Position numbers and translations under genes: made by a program
NCBI GenBank assembly: GCA_039819665.1
Contig: JBCBRM010000039.1
Location: 1 to 64,000, forward strand
Direction of reading: 5' to 3'
DNA: 64,000 bases
Source of the DNA: JAWPMV01 sp039819665
Lineage (GTDB): Bacteria > Bacteroidota > Bacteroidia > J057
In this document: positions 28,515-37,389 of the stretch, piece by piece
Layout of the letters: every line of letters begins with the position of its first letter
How positions within the stretch are numbered: position 1 is the stretch's first letter
The notes under the pieces: generated by a model
The model's input: the letters and a program-made list of their open reading frames with translations, nothing else
What the model was told of the DNA's origin: nothing
Databases searched by the model: none

Positions 28515-31500
28515 AGCTAACTTCGCCTTTGGAATTATAGATTTTCAGGCCGCTGTAGTTTTTGGGAAGGAATAGGTGCCTGGAAGACTGAGAAATACCC
28601 GAACTTCCATAATTGAGTTCAAGTCTTCTTTTACTACCATCTTCGAATACAATTTCAGCCCAACTGTCCAGCGCTTTTAGTTTTATAAACTTCTGTTCGG
28701 CTTTCGCCTCAAAGAAACTGAGGGGAGATCGATTTTGGGAGGAAAGCAGGCGCATTTTTCCTGAAGGATCAGGATATGTGGCGAGCGCCCTCGCATCTCC
28801 ATCCACCAAAAAGCCTGTCTTAGTGTAATTAGCAGGCTGGAAAGATCCCTTGCCATTTCCATAAAGTACCAAGCCATTGAGTGCATCATAACGGCCAGAG
28901 AATAGTTCGCCCGTATAATCATTTCCTACCAGAATTACATCCAAGTAAGAATCTTCATTTAGATCAAGGCTGAGCATAGCTTGAATAGGAGCGAGTTGGG
29001 CTTCCAGGGGAAGCTCTTTTACAAGAAATTTCCCATTGCCTTGATTTTCTAAATAGCTTGATTTGAGGTGGGTGGCTTTATAGACAAGGGCAGCATCCAA
29101 TTGTTCCGGATCAAAGAGATCGGTGATGCTGCTTCGTGCATAGTCTTCGTATTTGATGACCTTCTTTCTCAGGAAGTTCATCTGTTTTTGCATTTCATCC
29201 CAGGGATGTAAAGGATATAATTTCCCGTCCTCATATCCCATTTTGCTGGCCATGAAAGCATCATAGCCTCCATTTCCGTCAAAGTCTTTTCCGTAAATGT
29301 AAAGAGGCATTGAGTCAGAAGCCTGGAAGAATGAGTTGGTTCCCAAATTCCCGGCCATATAATCAGTATCTCCATCATTATCGAAATCTCCAGCAGTCAA
29401 AGAAGTCCACCAGCCTACATAAGAAGCTAATCCACTAGCTTGGGTGACATCTTCGAATTTCCCTTGATTGTTTTTAAAAAAACGTGGGCTCATCCATTCC
29501 CCAAGCAAAACCAGGTCGATCCATCCATCTCCATCAAAGTCAGACCAGTTGGCATCGGTAACCATTCCTATGTTTTCCAGAGCGGGGAAACTTTCGGCAC
29601 TTGCATCTGCGAATCGGGGTTTATCTTTTCCTTCAAAATCATTTCGCAAAAGGAAACTGCTTACCGGGCTAGGGTAGGCCTTTGGAAGAATTCGACCCCC
29701 TATGAAAAGATCTATATCTCCATCTTTATCATAATCGGCTCCTTTGACTACTGAACCACTGGTTTTTATTTGTGGAATTCTTCTAAATGTCCTTGAGAAT
29801 TTTCCTGTGCCATCATTTATCATAAGGCGATCTTCATAATTAGGATCATCCGGATCACTCTCAAATCCACCACCAACTATGTAAAGATCTAAATCCTGAT
29901 CATTGTCGGCATCAAATAGCAAACTGCCTACATCTTCCTGTCGAAGAATTAAATCATAGGTTTCTATATTCTTCTGTTCAAAGCTTCCATTTTTAGAGAG
30001 GAAAAGTTTGCCCACGTCGACGCTGGAACCTCCAACAATGAAATCTTCTTCGCCATTATTATCTACATCACCGATAGAAAGAGAGGGCCCCAAACGACTA
30101 TACTGCTTGGGCAATAGCATTTGGACCGTAAAATCGATAAAAGGAGATTCCAGATGCTGGTATTTTATCTCTTCTTTGACTTCGACGAAGGGAAGGGCTT
30201 TAGCTTGTATAGATTTCCTTTCACCTCCTTTAAAGTTGATTTCGATTTTTTGATTAGCTGCCTGACTACCTTCTATTTGTTGACTTCCATCAGCCCATCG
30301 AATTCTGATAGAATCTACTTTTGTTTGTTCTCCAAGGCCAAAAAAGAGGACGGATTGCACGGACGAAATATACCCTCGCACCGGCATGAAATGCTGGCTT
30401 TGAATGTTATCCTCATGAAAAATATCTACATGGGCTCCAAAAGCCTTTGCTCCTCCAAACTCGTCTTTGAGTGAAATCTGCAAATAGTTAATGTTTTTAC
30501 TCTGATTGATGAGGAAAGAGGCATTGTCATTGATATTATTGATGACAATATCCAGATCTCCATCATTATCCAGATCGCCATAAGCTGCTCCATTGGAGAA
30601 ACTCTTTTCTTCTATTCCCCAATCCGTAGATACATCTTTAAATTTGAGATCTCCTGTATTCCGATAAAAGAAGTTACGAACTTTGGCTTCTGGTAATGCC
30701 TCTAATAAAGCCTGACGACTTGTTGCAAGGTTGGTACTGGACTTAAAAGCCACAAAGTCCATATCCGTGATGTCTTTGGGGAAACCATTGCTGATGAAGA
30801 GGTCCTTTCTTCCATCTGCATCATAATCATTGAAGAGGGCAGCCCAGCTCCATTCAGTCGCATACAGACCGGCATGTAAGGAAACATCCCCAAACTTTAC
30901 TTCTCCATTTTCTCCAAGCCCCTGGTTTATCTGAAGGGTATTTCGCAGGTATTGGTATTCATAACCCAGTTTGTCATTGTTTTGACTCTTTGATAGACTG
31001 GATGCTCCCCACATCTGCTTCCGTCGAGTCATTTTATTGGGAAGCATTTCCAAGCTTACAATATCAGGTAAACCATCATTATTTATATCTGCAACATCAC
31101 AGCCCATTGAAGAGTGGGCCTGATGCTTGAAGTATTCGGAAGCTTTATTGCTGAAGGTGCCGTCCTGGTTATTGATATAAAGGAGGTCATTGCTGAGATA
31201 ATCATTGGAAACATAAACATCCAGCCAACCATCCTGATTGATGTCAAATACATTGATCCCCAAGCCATAACCTTCAATCGTAATGCCTGCTTCACTTGAG
31301 ACATTGCTAAAGCTACCATCTCCATTATTACGATATAAACGGTCTGTATTAGGCGCAGAGCCATCAGTCCTCTTAAAGAAAAATTTATTTGGGGCGCGTA
31401 CTTCCAGCTGATTTGTCAACAGATATACATCCAGGTCATCATCCCTGTCATAATCAAAAAATACAGCCTGGGTAGTGTAGCCGGCATCTGCCAGCCCCAT

Positions 31501-32013
31501 AGCCTTTGCCTGATCTTCAAATCTGGGATTGCCATTCTGATCTACACCGTGGTTGATGAAAAATTTGTTAGTCCGTGAATCCGGATTCCCCGACATCGTG
31601 GAACTTACATAGATGTCTTTCCAGCCATCATTGTTGATATCAACTATACTGACTCCGGAGCACCAATTATTGGGTGCTGTGATTCCTGCGCTTTCACTAA
31701 TATCAACAAAGTCTAAATCCCCCAGATTAAGGAAGAGCTTATTTTCAACCAGATTGCCCGTAAAAAATATGTCCTGCAATCCGTCATTATTGAAATCTTC
31801 TATTGCTACTCCACCTCCATTATAAAGGTGCTCTGATGTTAAAATATTATATACATCATTCTGACCTACTGAATTGATAAATCTGACACCTAACTTTTTG
31901 CCATTTACTTCTTTAAATAGACTATTGCTTTGGTCACATGCTCCCAGTAGGCCCAGAAGCAAAATAATTGTTACTATATGTATCCCGCGGTTCATGTTCA
32001 CCATTGATTTCAT
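28498..32013 (-). CDS. FG-GAP/VCBS repeat lipoprotein with ASPIC/UnbV domain (second paralog)
   Basis: 1171 residues; ATG 32013 follows the stop of its paralog after 1 nt (TGA-T-ATG). Lipobox LLGAC (Cys about 26). Fourteen DxDxDG-type calcium loops are spread through the protein, in an N-terminal and a C-terminal set. Between them, at about 535-600, lies an ASPIC/UnbV domain (MPVRGYISSVQS ... FGLGEQTKVDSIRIRWADGS). Such CRTAC1-like proteins are surface-exposed and often follow SusCD in Bacteroidota. It is a tandem paralog of the 32015 gene with the same order of motifs. Ligand unknown. Confidence 0.9.
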   Translation of the reverse strand: MKSMVNMNRGIHIVTIILLLGLLGACDQSNSLFKEVNGKKLGVRFINSVGQNDVYNILTSEHLYNGGGVAIEDFNNDGLQDIFFTGNLVENKLFLNLGDLDFVDISESAGITAPNNWCSGVSIVDINNDGWKDIYVSSTMSGNPDSRTNKFFINHGVDQNGNPRFEDQAKAMGLADAGYTTQAVFFDYDRDDDLDVYLLTNQLEVRAPNKFFFKRTDGSAPNTDRLYRNNGDGSFSNVSSEAGITIEGYGLGINVFDINQDGWLDVYVSNDYLSNDLLYINNQDGTFSNKASEYFKHQAHSSMGCDVADINNDGLPDIVSLEMLPNKMTRRKQMWGASSLSKSQNNDKLGYEYQYLRNTLQINQGLGENGEVKFGDVSLHAGLYATEWSWAALFNDYDADGRKDLFISNGFPKDITDMDFVAFKSSTNLATSRQALLEALPEAKVRNFFYRNTGDLKFKDVSTDWGIEEKSFSNGAAYGDLDNDGDLDIVINNINDNASFLINQSKNINYLQISLKDEFGGAKAFGAHVDIFHEDNIQSQHFMPVRGYISSVQSVLFFGLGEQTKVDSIRIRWADGSQQIEGSQAANQKIEINFKGGERKSIQAKALPFVEVKEEIKYQHLESPFIDFTVQMLLPKQYSRLGPSLSIGDVDNNGEEDFIVGGSSVDVGKLFLSKNGSFEQKNIETYDLILRQEDVGSLLFDADNDQDLDLYIVGGGFESDPDDPNYEDRLMINDGTGKFSRTFRRIPQIKTSGSVVKGADYDKDGDIDLFIGGRILPKAYPSPVSSFLLRNDFEGKDKPRFADASAESFPALENIGMVTDANWSDFDGDGWIDLVLLGEWMSPRFFKNNQGKFEDVTQASGLASYVGWWTSLTAGDFDNDGDTDYMAGNLGTNSFFQASDSMPLYIYGKDFDGNGGYDAFMASKMGYEDGKLYPLHPWDEMQKQMNFLRKKVIKYEDYARSSITDLFDPEQLDAALVYKATHLKSSYLENQGNGKFLVKELPLEAQLAPIQAMLSLDLNEDSYLDVILVGNDYTGELFSGRYDALNGLVLYGNGKGSFQPANYTKTGFLVDGDARALATYPDPSGKMRLLSSQNRSPLSFFEAKAEQKFIKLKALDSWAEIVFEDGSKRRLELNYGSSGISQSSRHLFLPKNYSGLKIYNSKGEVSYESAD

Positions 32014-32014
32014 A

Positions 32015-35000
32015 TCAGTTATCTGATAAACTCACTGTTCTACTTTTTCCGTCTTTGCCTATGATTTCCACCTCTTTCACTTTTTCAGGATTAAGGAGAA
32101 ATTTGGAGCTGGACTGAGAAAGAAAGCCCGATCCATGATAAATTTCCTGTCTTTGCTTTTTCCCGTCTTTAAAGTGGATGAGTATGGCAATGTCTCCATC
32201 TTCAGGCGTAATTTCTCTTAGATTATCCTGATTTGGCAATTCATGAATAAGAAGCTTTCCATCATTTACTCCTGATATCAGATGCATCCCAGATGAAGTA
32301 TGTATGTTCACCAAGGAACGAGCATCTGCATCCACAACAAATCCTTTGTTTCCTTGATAAGAGAATGTTTTATTTCCATTATTGAATAGTAGCAGTCCAT
32401 TGGAAGCATCTTGTCTTCCCTGGAAAACCTCAGTCCCGTATCGATTTCCCTGAAGCATAATATCTAAGTCTCCATCCTGATCTATATCCCAACTTGTAGA
32501 ATTATAAATAGGCGAGACCTGGGCTTCTTTGGGTAGGTTTTGTAATTGAAAATCTCCCTCTTCATTCCAAAGGATTGCCGAAGCCAAGGTTTCTGCTTGG
32601 TACCTTTTTGAAGATTTCAGTTTCTCAGGAGGGAAAATGTCTTCCATACGTGCAGATGCAAAATCTTTGTATTTAGAATAGCGCTTTCTGAGTTCTACCA
32701 ATTGCCGCGTTAGATCCATTTTCAGGTGGACAGGATAATAGTCTCCCTCTTGATATTCGGCCATTATAGGATCTACACTTCCATTTTCGTCAAAATCTTC
32801 AGCATAAATCAGGAGCGGATGCTCTATACTTGTCTGAACTTTGTTATTTAGACCCTGATTACCCAGAATATAGTCTGTATCACCATCATTATCCAGGTCT
32901 GCCCCGCTAATGCTATTCCACCAGCCTGTAGATTGAGGAATTTCTGTTATTTCATTGAAACTACCTTTTTGATTGATCAGGATGCTGACAGGCATCCATT
33001 CACCCACCAAGATCAAATCTATCCATCCATCCTGATTAATATCTGTCCAAAGACCTTGACTTACCATTCCGATTTCGTCAAGGATGGCTGCTTTAGCCTC
33101 GTTAATAGCTTTGAATTTTCCGCCCTCATTTTCAAGCAAATAACTGCTTGGTGAATGAGGATAATTTTGGGGATCAATGCGGCCAGCAAGGAAGATGTCT
33201 AAGTCGCCATCATTATCGTAGTCAGCAGCACTTACCGATGCTGTAGAAAGGGGAATTTGGGGAATACTTTCCTGACTCAGGCTAAAATTCCCTTTACCAT
33301 CATTGAGGTAGAATTTATCGTGGAAAAATTTACTTCCGTTGCGAAACTCTGTGCTCCCACTTCCTATATATAGATCGAGATCTTTGTCGCCATCTGCGTC
33401 AAATAGAAGTAAACCCTGATCCTCTGAGGTTCTGACATCTGTGAGGGAATCTGCAATGAAACTTCCATTTGCTTGGGCTTTAAATATTCTGGTAGATGCT
33501 CTACTTCCATTTCCAAAGACCAAGTCTTCAATTCCATTTCCATCGATATCTCCAACTGCTATCGCTGGGCCTTCTCTACTATGGAGTCTCTGCAGAAGCC
33601 CCTGGAAATTGTAATCGTAGAAATTGATCTCATGGTGATCAAAATTTAAGCCTCTGATTTCTTTTGAAACAAACCAATCCTTTTCCTTTCGTGGCCAATT
33701 TCGCAGGAAGCGGTTCATGCGCATCTTGTCCAGTCTTAGTTCCTTATTTCCAGGTGCATCAACTTCTTTAATTAGCGAATATTCACCTTCCGGCCAGCGA
33801 ATCAGGATACTATCAACTGTGTTAACTTCTCCCAATCCAAAATGAAGACCAGGTTCGATGGATGATAGGTAACCCCTTTGGGGTAGGAGGTTGGCAGAAA
33901 CCATTCTATCCTGGTAGTATACTTTGACCTGGGTTCCGATTGCATCCCGATTGCCTTCTTCTCCGGAAAAATATAGCCTGAGGGAATGCCCTTGTTCGCG
34001 ATTACTGCTTCGGTTTTCATAAATCTGGGCAGGGTCATTGATGTTGTTTACTACATAATCCAGGTCTCCATCATTATCCAAATCGACCACTACAGAGCCA
34101 TTTGAAAAACTAGGGGTCGTAATGCCCCAGGCCTCACTTTTATCAATGAAAGCGTTTTCTCCGTTATTTTTAAAGAAATAGTTGGGCACTTTGACTATCG
34201 GAATTTGCTTAAGCAAGTCTTCCTTTTCTGTCATCATACTATTGATGCTGGAATTGTAATCGCTAAAATCCATATCTGTGATATCTCGAGGATATCCATT
34301 ACTGATAGCCAGGTCTTTAAAGCCATCATTGTCAAGGTCGGCAAAAAGAACGCTCCAACTCCATTCACTGGCATCTACTCCCAGCATTTCTGATACTTCA
34401 CTATACCTTCCATCAGTATTACTCATCTGGAAGCTATTGCGATTATATTGCATGAGGTAGCCTGTTTGTTCCATCAGATCATAGAACTGAAATTTCTGGG
34501 ATGCATAGGTTCTTTTAACCCTTTCCCGGTTTTCCGGGAGCATGTCCAGCGTCATGAGATCACTTCTTCCGTCTCCATTGAGGTCGGCGGCATCAATTCC
34601 CATGGAAGAAAAACTGTGGTGCTTAAAGTAGTCTTCTATCTGGTTCCTAAAACTTCCGTCTCTTTGGTTTATATAGAGAAGGTCGTTGGATATAAAGTCA
34701 TTAGAAACATAAATATCGAAAAAGCCATCTCCATTCGCATCAAATATAGCTGCTCCGAGTCCAAAACCAGGCTCTGTGATTCCTGCTTCTGTAGAAATAT
34801 CAGTAAAGGTGTTATCTCCGTTATTTTGGTAGAGTTTATCTATGGTTGCTTCTCCTCCTTCCATCAGGAGGTTTAAGTCAGTTGTGCTCCTTGGGCTAAA
34901 TAATTTATCATTGAGGAGGAAGACATCCAGGTCGCCATCCATATCAAAATCAAAGAAATAAGAATGTGTATTGTAGGAGGTATCAGCGAGTCCGAATTCT

Positions 35001-35488
35001 ATGGCTTTATCGGCGAAAGTAGGAACTCCATTTGCATTTCGGCCCTGGTTGATGTAAAGCTTGTTTACACGTTCTTCTTTTTTGTCTTTGAAGGTCGCAG
35101 ATACGTAAATATCGGGGAGTCGATCATTATTGATGTCAACAATGGATACACCTGAGGACCAAATATCAGCCGCAGCGACCCCAGCTTCAGCTGTAACATC
35201 TCTGAATTTCATATAACCTTCGTTAAGGTAGAGTCGGTTAGGGACCTGATTACCTGTAAAGTAAAGGTCATAGAGGCCATCGAGATTGAAATCGCCAACT
35301 CCAATTCCGCCACCATTGTACATGAACTCGTCTGTAAGAATATTAAAATCTACAGTTTCCTGGATCTCATTGATAAAATCGATAGAAGATTTTTCAATGG
35401 GAACGAGACGAAAAAGAGGTTCTGATTCAGGACCGGAACATGAGAATAGCCCCAGAAATAGAATAAAAAGAAGGTAAGTGTACTTCAA
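32015..35488 (-). CDS. FG-GAP/VCBS repeat lipoprotein with ASPIC/UnbV domain (first paralog)
   Basis: 1157 residues; begins at TTG (35488), since no in-frame ATG precedes the lipoprotein signal (KYTYLLFILFLGLFSC, lipid Cys about 17). Fourteen DxDxDG-type loops in two groups flank an ASPIC/UnbV domain (LPQRGYLSSIE ... FGLGEVNTVDSILIRW) at about 540-600. It shares domain order, loop number and many sequence blocks (SNGYPRDITDMDF, SMGIDAADLNGDG) with the gene after it, so the two arose by tandem duplication. It is the first gene after the hairpin that follows susD, so part of susCD transcription may read into it. Confidence 0.9.
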   Translation of the reverse strand: MKYTYLLFILFLGLFSCSGPESEPLFRLVPIEKSSIDFINEIQETVDFNILTDEFMYNGGGIGVGDFNLDGLYDLYFTGNQVPNRLYLNEGYMKFRDVTAEAGVAAADIWSSGVSIVDINNDRLPDIYVSATFKDKKEERVNKLYINQGRNANGVPTFADKAIEFGLADTSYNTHSYFFDFDMDGDLDVFLLNDKLFSPRSTTDLNLLMEGGEATIDKLYQNNGDNTFTDISTEAGITEPGFGLGAAIFDANGDGFFDIYVSNDFISNDLLYINQRDGSFRNQIEDYFKHHSFSSMGIDAADLNGDGRSDLMTLDMLPENRERVKRTYASQKFQFYDLMEQTGYLMQYNRNSFQMSNTDGRYSEVSEMLGVDASEWSWSVLFADLDNDGFKDLAISNGYPRDITDMDFSDYNSSINSMMTEKEDLLKQIPIVKVPNYFFKNNGENAFIDKSEAWGITTPSFSNGSVVVDLDNDGDLDYVVNNINDPAQIYENRSSNREQGHSLRLYFSGEEGNRDAIGTQVKVYYQDRMVSANLLPQRGYLSSIEPGLHFGLGEVNTVDSILIRWPEGEYSLIKEVDAPGNKELRLDKMRMNRFLRNWPRKEKDWFVSKEIRGLNFDHHEINFYDYNFQGLLQRLHSREGPAIAVGDIDGNGIEDLVFGNGSRASTRIFKAQANGSFIADSLTDVRTSEDQGLLLFDADGDKDLDLYIGSGSTEFRNGSKFFHDKFYLNDGKGNFSLSQESIPQIPLSTASVSAADYDNDGDLDIFLAGRIDPQNYPHSPSSYLLENEGGKFKAINEAKAAILDEIGMVSQGLWTDINQDGWIDLILVGEWMPVSILINQKGSFNEITEIPQSTGWWNSISGADLDNDGDTDYILGNQGLNNKVQTSIEHPLLIYAEDFDENGSVDPIMAEYQEGDYYPVHLKMDLTRQLVELRKRYSKYKDFASARMEDIFPPEKLKSSKRYQAETLASAILWNEEGDFQLQNLPKEAQVSPIYNSTSWDIDQDGDLDIMLQGNRYGTEVFQGRQDASNGLLLFNNGNKTFSYQGNKGFVVDADARSLVNIHTSSGMHLISGVNDGKLLIHELPNQDNLREITPEDGDIAILIHFKDGKKQRQEIYHGSGFLSQSSSKFLLNPEKVKEVEIIGKDGKSRTVSLSDN

Positions 35489-35551
35489 ATTGGTGTATTG
35501 CTTGAATTAAGAGCAAAAAAGCAATGGGTTTTATTTTTGCAAAAGGAGATA

Positions 35552-35587
35552 AAAAAACTCAGGCTTAATGAAAAGCCTGAGTTTTTT
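35552..35587 (-). terminator. Bidirectional-looking hairpin terminator downstream of susD
   Basis: 15-bp stem (35552-35566 with 35573-35587) around a 6-nt loop AATGAA; GC-rich core CTCAGGC/GCCTGAG with A-runs on one side and T-runs on the other. Read on the minus strand the T-run follows the stem. It separates susCD from the six-gene operon and may act as a partial terminator. Confidence 0.85.
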
Positions 35588-35604
35588 ATAAGGAAACTAA
35601 TCAT

Positions 35605-37362
35605 TTAGTATCCAGGATTTTGTGTCAGGGTTCCAACACTTCTATCGATCGCTGGCTGCGGGATAGGGTTGAGAACTCTGTTTGCTCCGAAAGAAGCTCC
35701 AATTAGGTAAGCACGCTTACCTGCTTCACTTTCTTTCGCATAGTAAGCATTCATTACTTCTACAGAGATTCCCCAACGGTTGAGGTCAAACATACGATGA
35801 CCTTCCATGGCGAACTCCAATCTTCTTTCGAATCTCAAAGCAGCTCTTGCGTCAGCTTGAGAAAGTCCAGTGTCATAAAGTTCAATTTCATAAGTAGCCG
35901 CATCGGCTCCACCGTTTTTCACCCAAGTGTCAGGATTATCCTTAACACGACTTCTTACTTCGTTGATCAACTCCATACCTCTGGTAGTATTTCCACCTTC
36001 AATTTCACACTCAGCAGCCATCAAGAGGATGTCAGCATAACGAATGATGTTGTAGTTGATTGCGGTCGCACCATTGGCACCCCATGAGTGTCCGCTTATA
36101 GAGTTAGTATTTTGTTCTCCAACTTTAAATACACGCTTTTTAGGGCTGAAAGGTCCACCATAAGTTTGGTCTCTGATGAATCCAATCCCTGTGTGAAGTC
36201 CCCAATCCAAGTAAGGAATACCTTTACGACCAACAGTATGGTCAAGGCGAGGATCTACAGGCTGAGTATCTACAGTATATGCTTCAATACAGTTTCCGTC
36301 TGCATCTTGCTGGCAGCAATCTGGAACAGCAGAGAAACATCCTTGATCGTTTTCAAGGTCAACGTCATTGAAGTTAGCCATTGGTAATCCGTTCATAGTT
36401 TTGAAAGCGTTTACCAAGTTATGGGTAGGCTGGAAGAATCCACAGCATCCACCACCGGCAGAACCGTTGTGTGGGTTATTCAATACTTCCCCATAGTTTC
36501 CATTCTGGCCGTCAGGTACTCCATCATTTACAGACATTTGAACCTGGAAGATAGAGTGAGGTCCATTGTTACCAGCAGTTCCATGTACGTCGCCGAAGTT
36601 AGGTATCATACTGAATCCACCGTTATTGATTACGTCATTGAAGAGAGCAAGTGCCTGCGTGTATTTTGCTTGATACAAAAATACTCTTCCCAGGTATGCT
36701 TTAGCTGCCCAGCTGGTAGCTCTACCAATTTGTGATTGAGAAGCTGGCAGTGTACCCATTGCAGCTTCTAAATCAGCTTCAATGTCAGCCCAGATCTCAC
36801 GGTCGTTTGGTACTAAACCGTCAGAAGGTACAGTTTCGTCTACGTAAGGAACATTTGCTCCAAAGATACGCACCAATTGAAAGTGATAATGTCCACGCAG
36901 GAATCTAGCTTCAGCTATGTATTGAGCGATTCTGTTTGGATCTACATCCGGAGATGCATTAGCGATTTTGATCACATCATTTGAACGTGCAATACCATCG
37001 TAAAAAGCATTCCAGTTAGTGTTGATAACCCGGTTTGATGGGTCATGCTCGTTTCTTTCCACTGGATTCATCGGGGGTTGGTCACCCGCATCTGTACCTT
37101 TGTAAGCATCGTCAGCAGTTACGTCGGCCATAACCCAGTTGGTTGCTGTAGCATCCCAAACTGCACCGGCGTTCCAACCTGCCCATCCATCTAGTTCTGC
37201 ATAAGCTGCAATCAGTAGCCCATCCAGACCATCTACGTTATCGAGTACGCTCTCATTCAGGGTTCCGAAAGGAGTAACTTCCAGAAACTCCTCAGAGCAC
37301 GCTACTGCGAACATAGAAATCGAAATGATAGCAATTGCTATGTATTTGATAATGTTTTTCAT
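35605..37362 (-). CDS. susD: SusD/RagB family outer-membrane lipoprotein
   Basis: 585 residues. Lipoprotein signal with lipid Cys22 (FAVACSEEFLE). The SusD fold shows in the helical TPR-like blocks (RFLRGHYHFQLVRIFG, AKAYLGRVFLYQAKYTQALALFNDVI) and the C-terminal end (ADARAALRFERRLEFAMEGHRMFDLNRWG), all hallmarks. It forms the lid on the SusC barrel and captures ligand at the surface. Odd: six cysteines between residues 306 and 358 (GGCCGF, GCFSAVPDCC, GNC), which is unusual for SusD and could be disulfides or a metal site. It starts 27 nt after susC. Confidence 0.95.
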   Translation of the reverse strand: MKNIIKYIAIAIISISMFAVACSEEFLEVTPFGTLNESVLDNVDGLDGLLIAAYAELDGWAGWNAGAVWDATATNWVMADVTADDAYKGTDAGDQPPMNPVERNEHDPSNRVINTNWNAFYDGIARSNDVIKIANASPDVDPNRIAQYIAEARFLRGHYHFQLVRIFGANVPYVDETVPSDGLVPNDREIWADIEADLEAAMGTLPASQSQIGRATSWAAKAYLGRVFLYQAKYTQALALFNDVINNGGFSMIPNFGDVHGTAGNNGPHSIFQVQMSVNDGVPDGQNGNYGEVLNNPHNGSAGGGCCGFFQPTHNLVNAFKTMNGLPMANFNDVDLENDQGCFSAVPDCCQQDADGNCIEAYTVDTQPVDPRLDHTVGRKGIPYLDWGLHTGIGFIRDQTYGGPFSPKKRVFKVGEQNTNSISGHSWGANGATAINYNIIRYADILLMAAECEIEGGNTTRGMELINEVRSRVKDNPDTWVKNGGADAATYEIELYDTGLSQADARAALRFERRLEFAMEGHRMFDLNRWGISVEVMNAYYAKESEAGKRAYLIGASFGANRVLNPIPQPAIDRSVGTLTQNPGY

Positions 37363-37389
37363 AATTAAATTCGAGTAGTTTTTAATTTG

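Noticed and set aside
29440..29754. 104-residue plus-strand frame inside an FG-GAP gene
   Set aside because: Antisense shadow of the repeated DxDxDG coding; many similar frames occur across all the FG-GAP genes.
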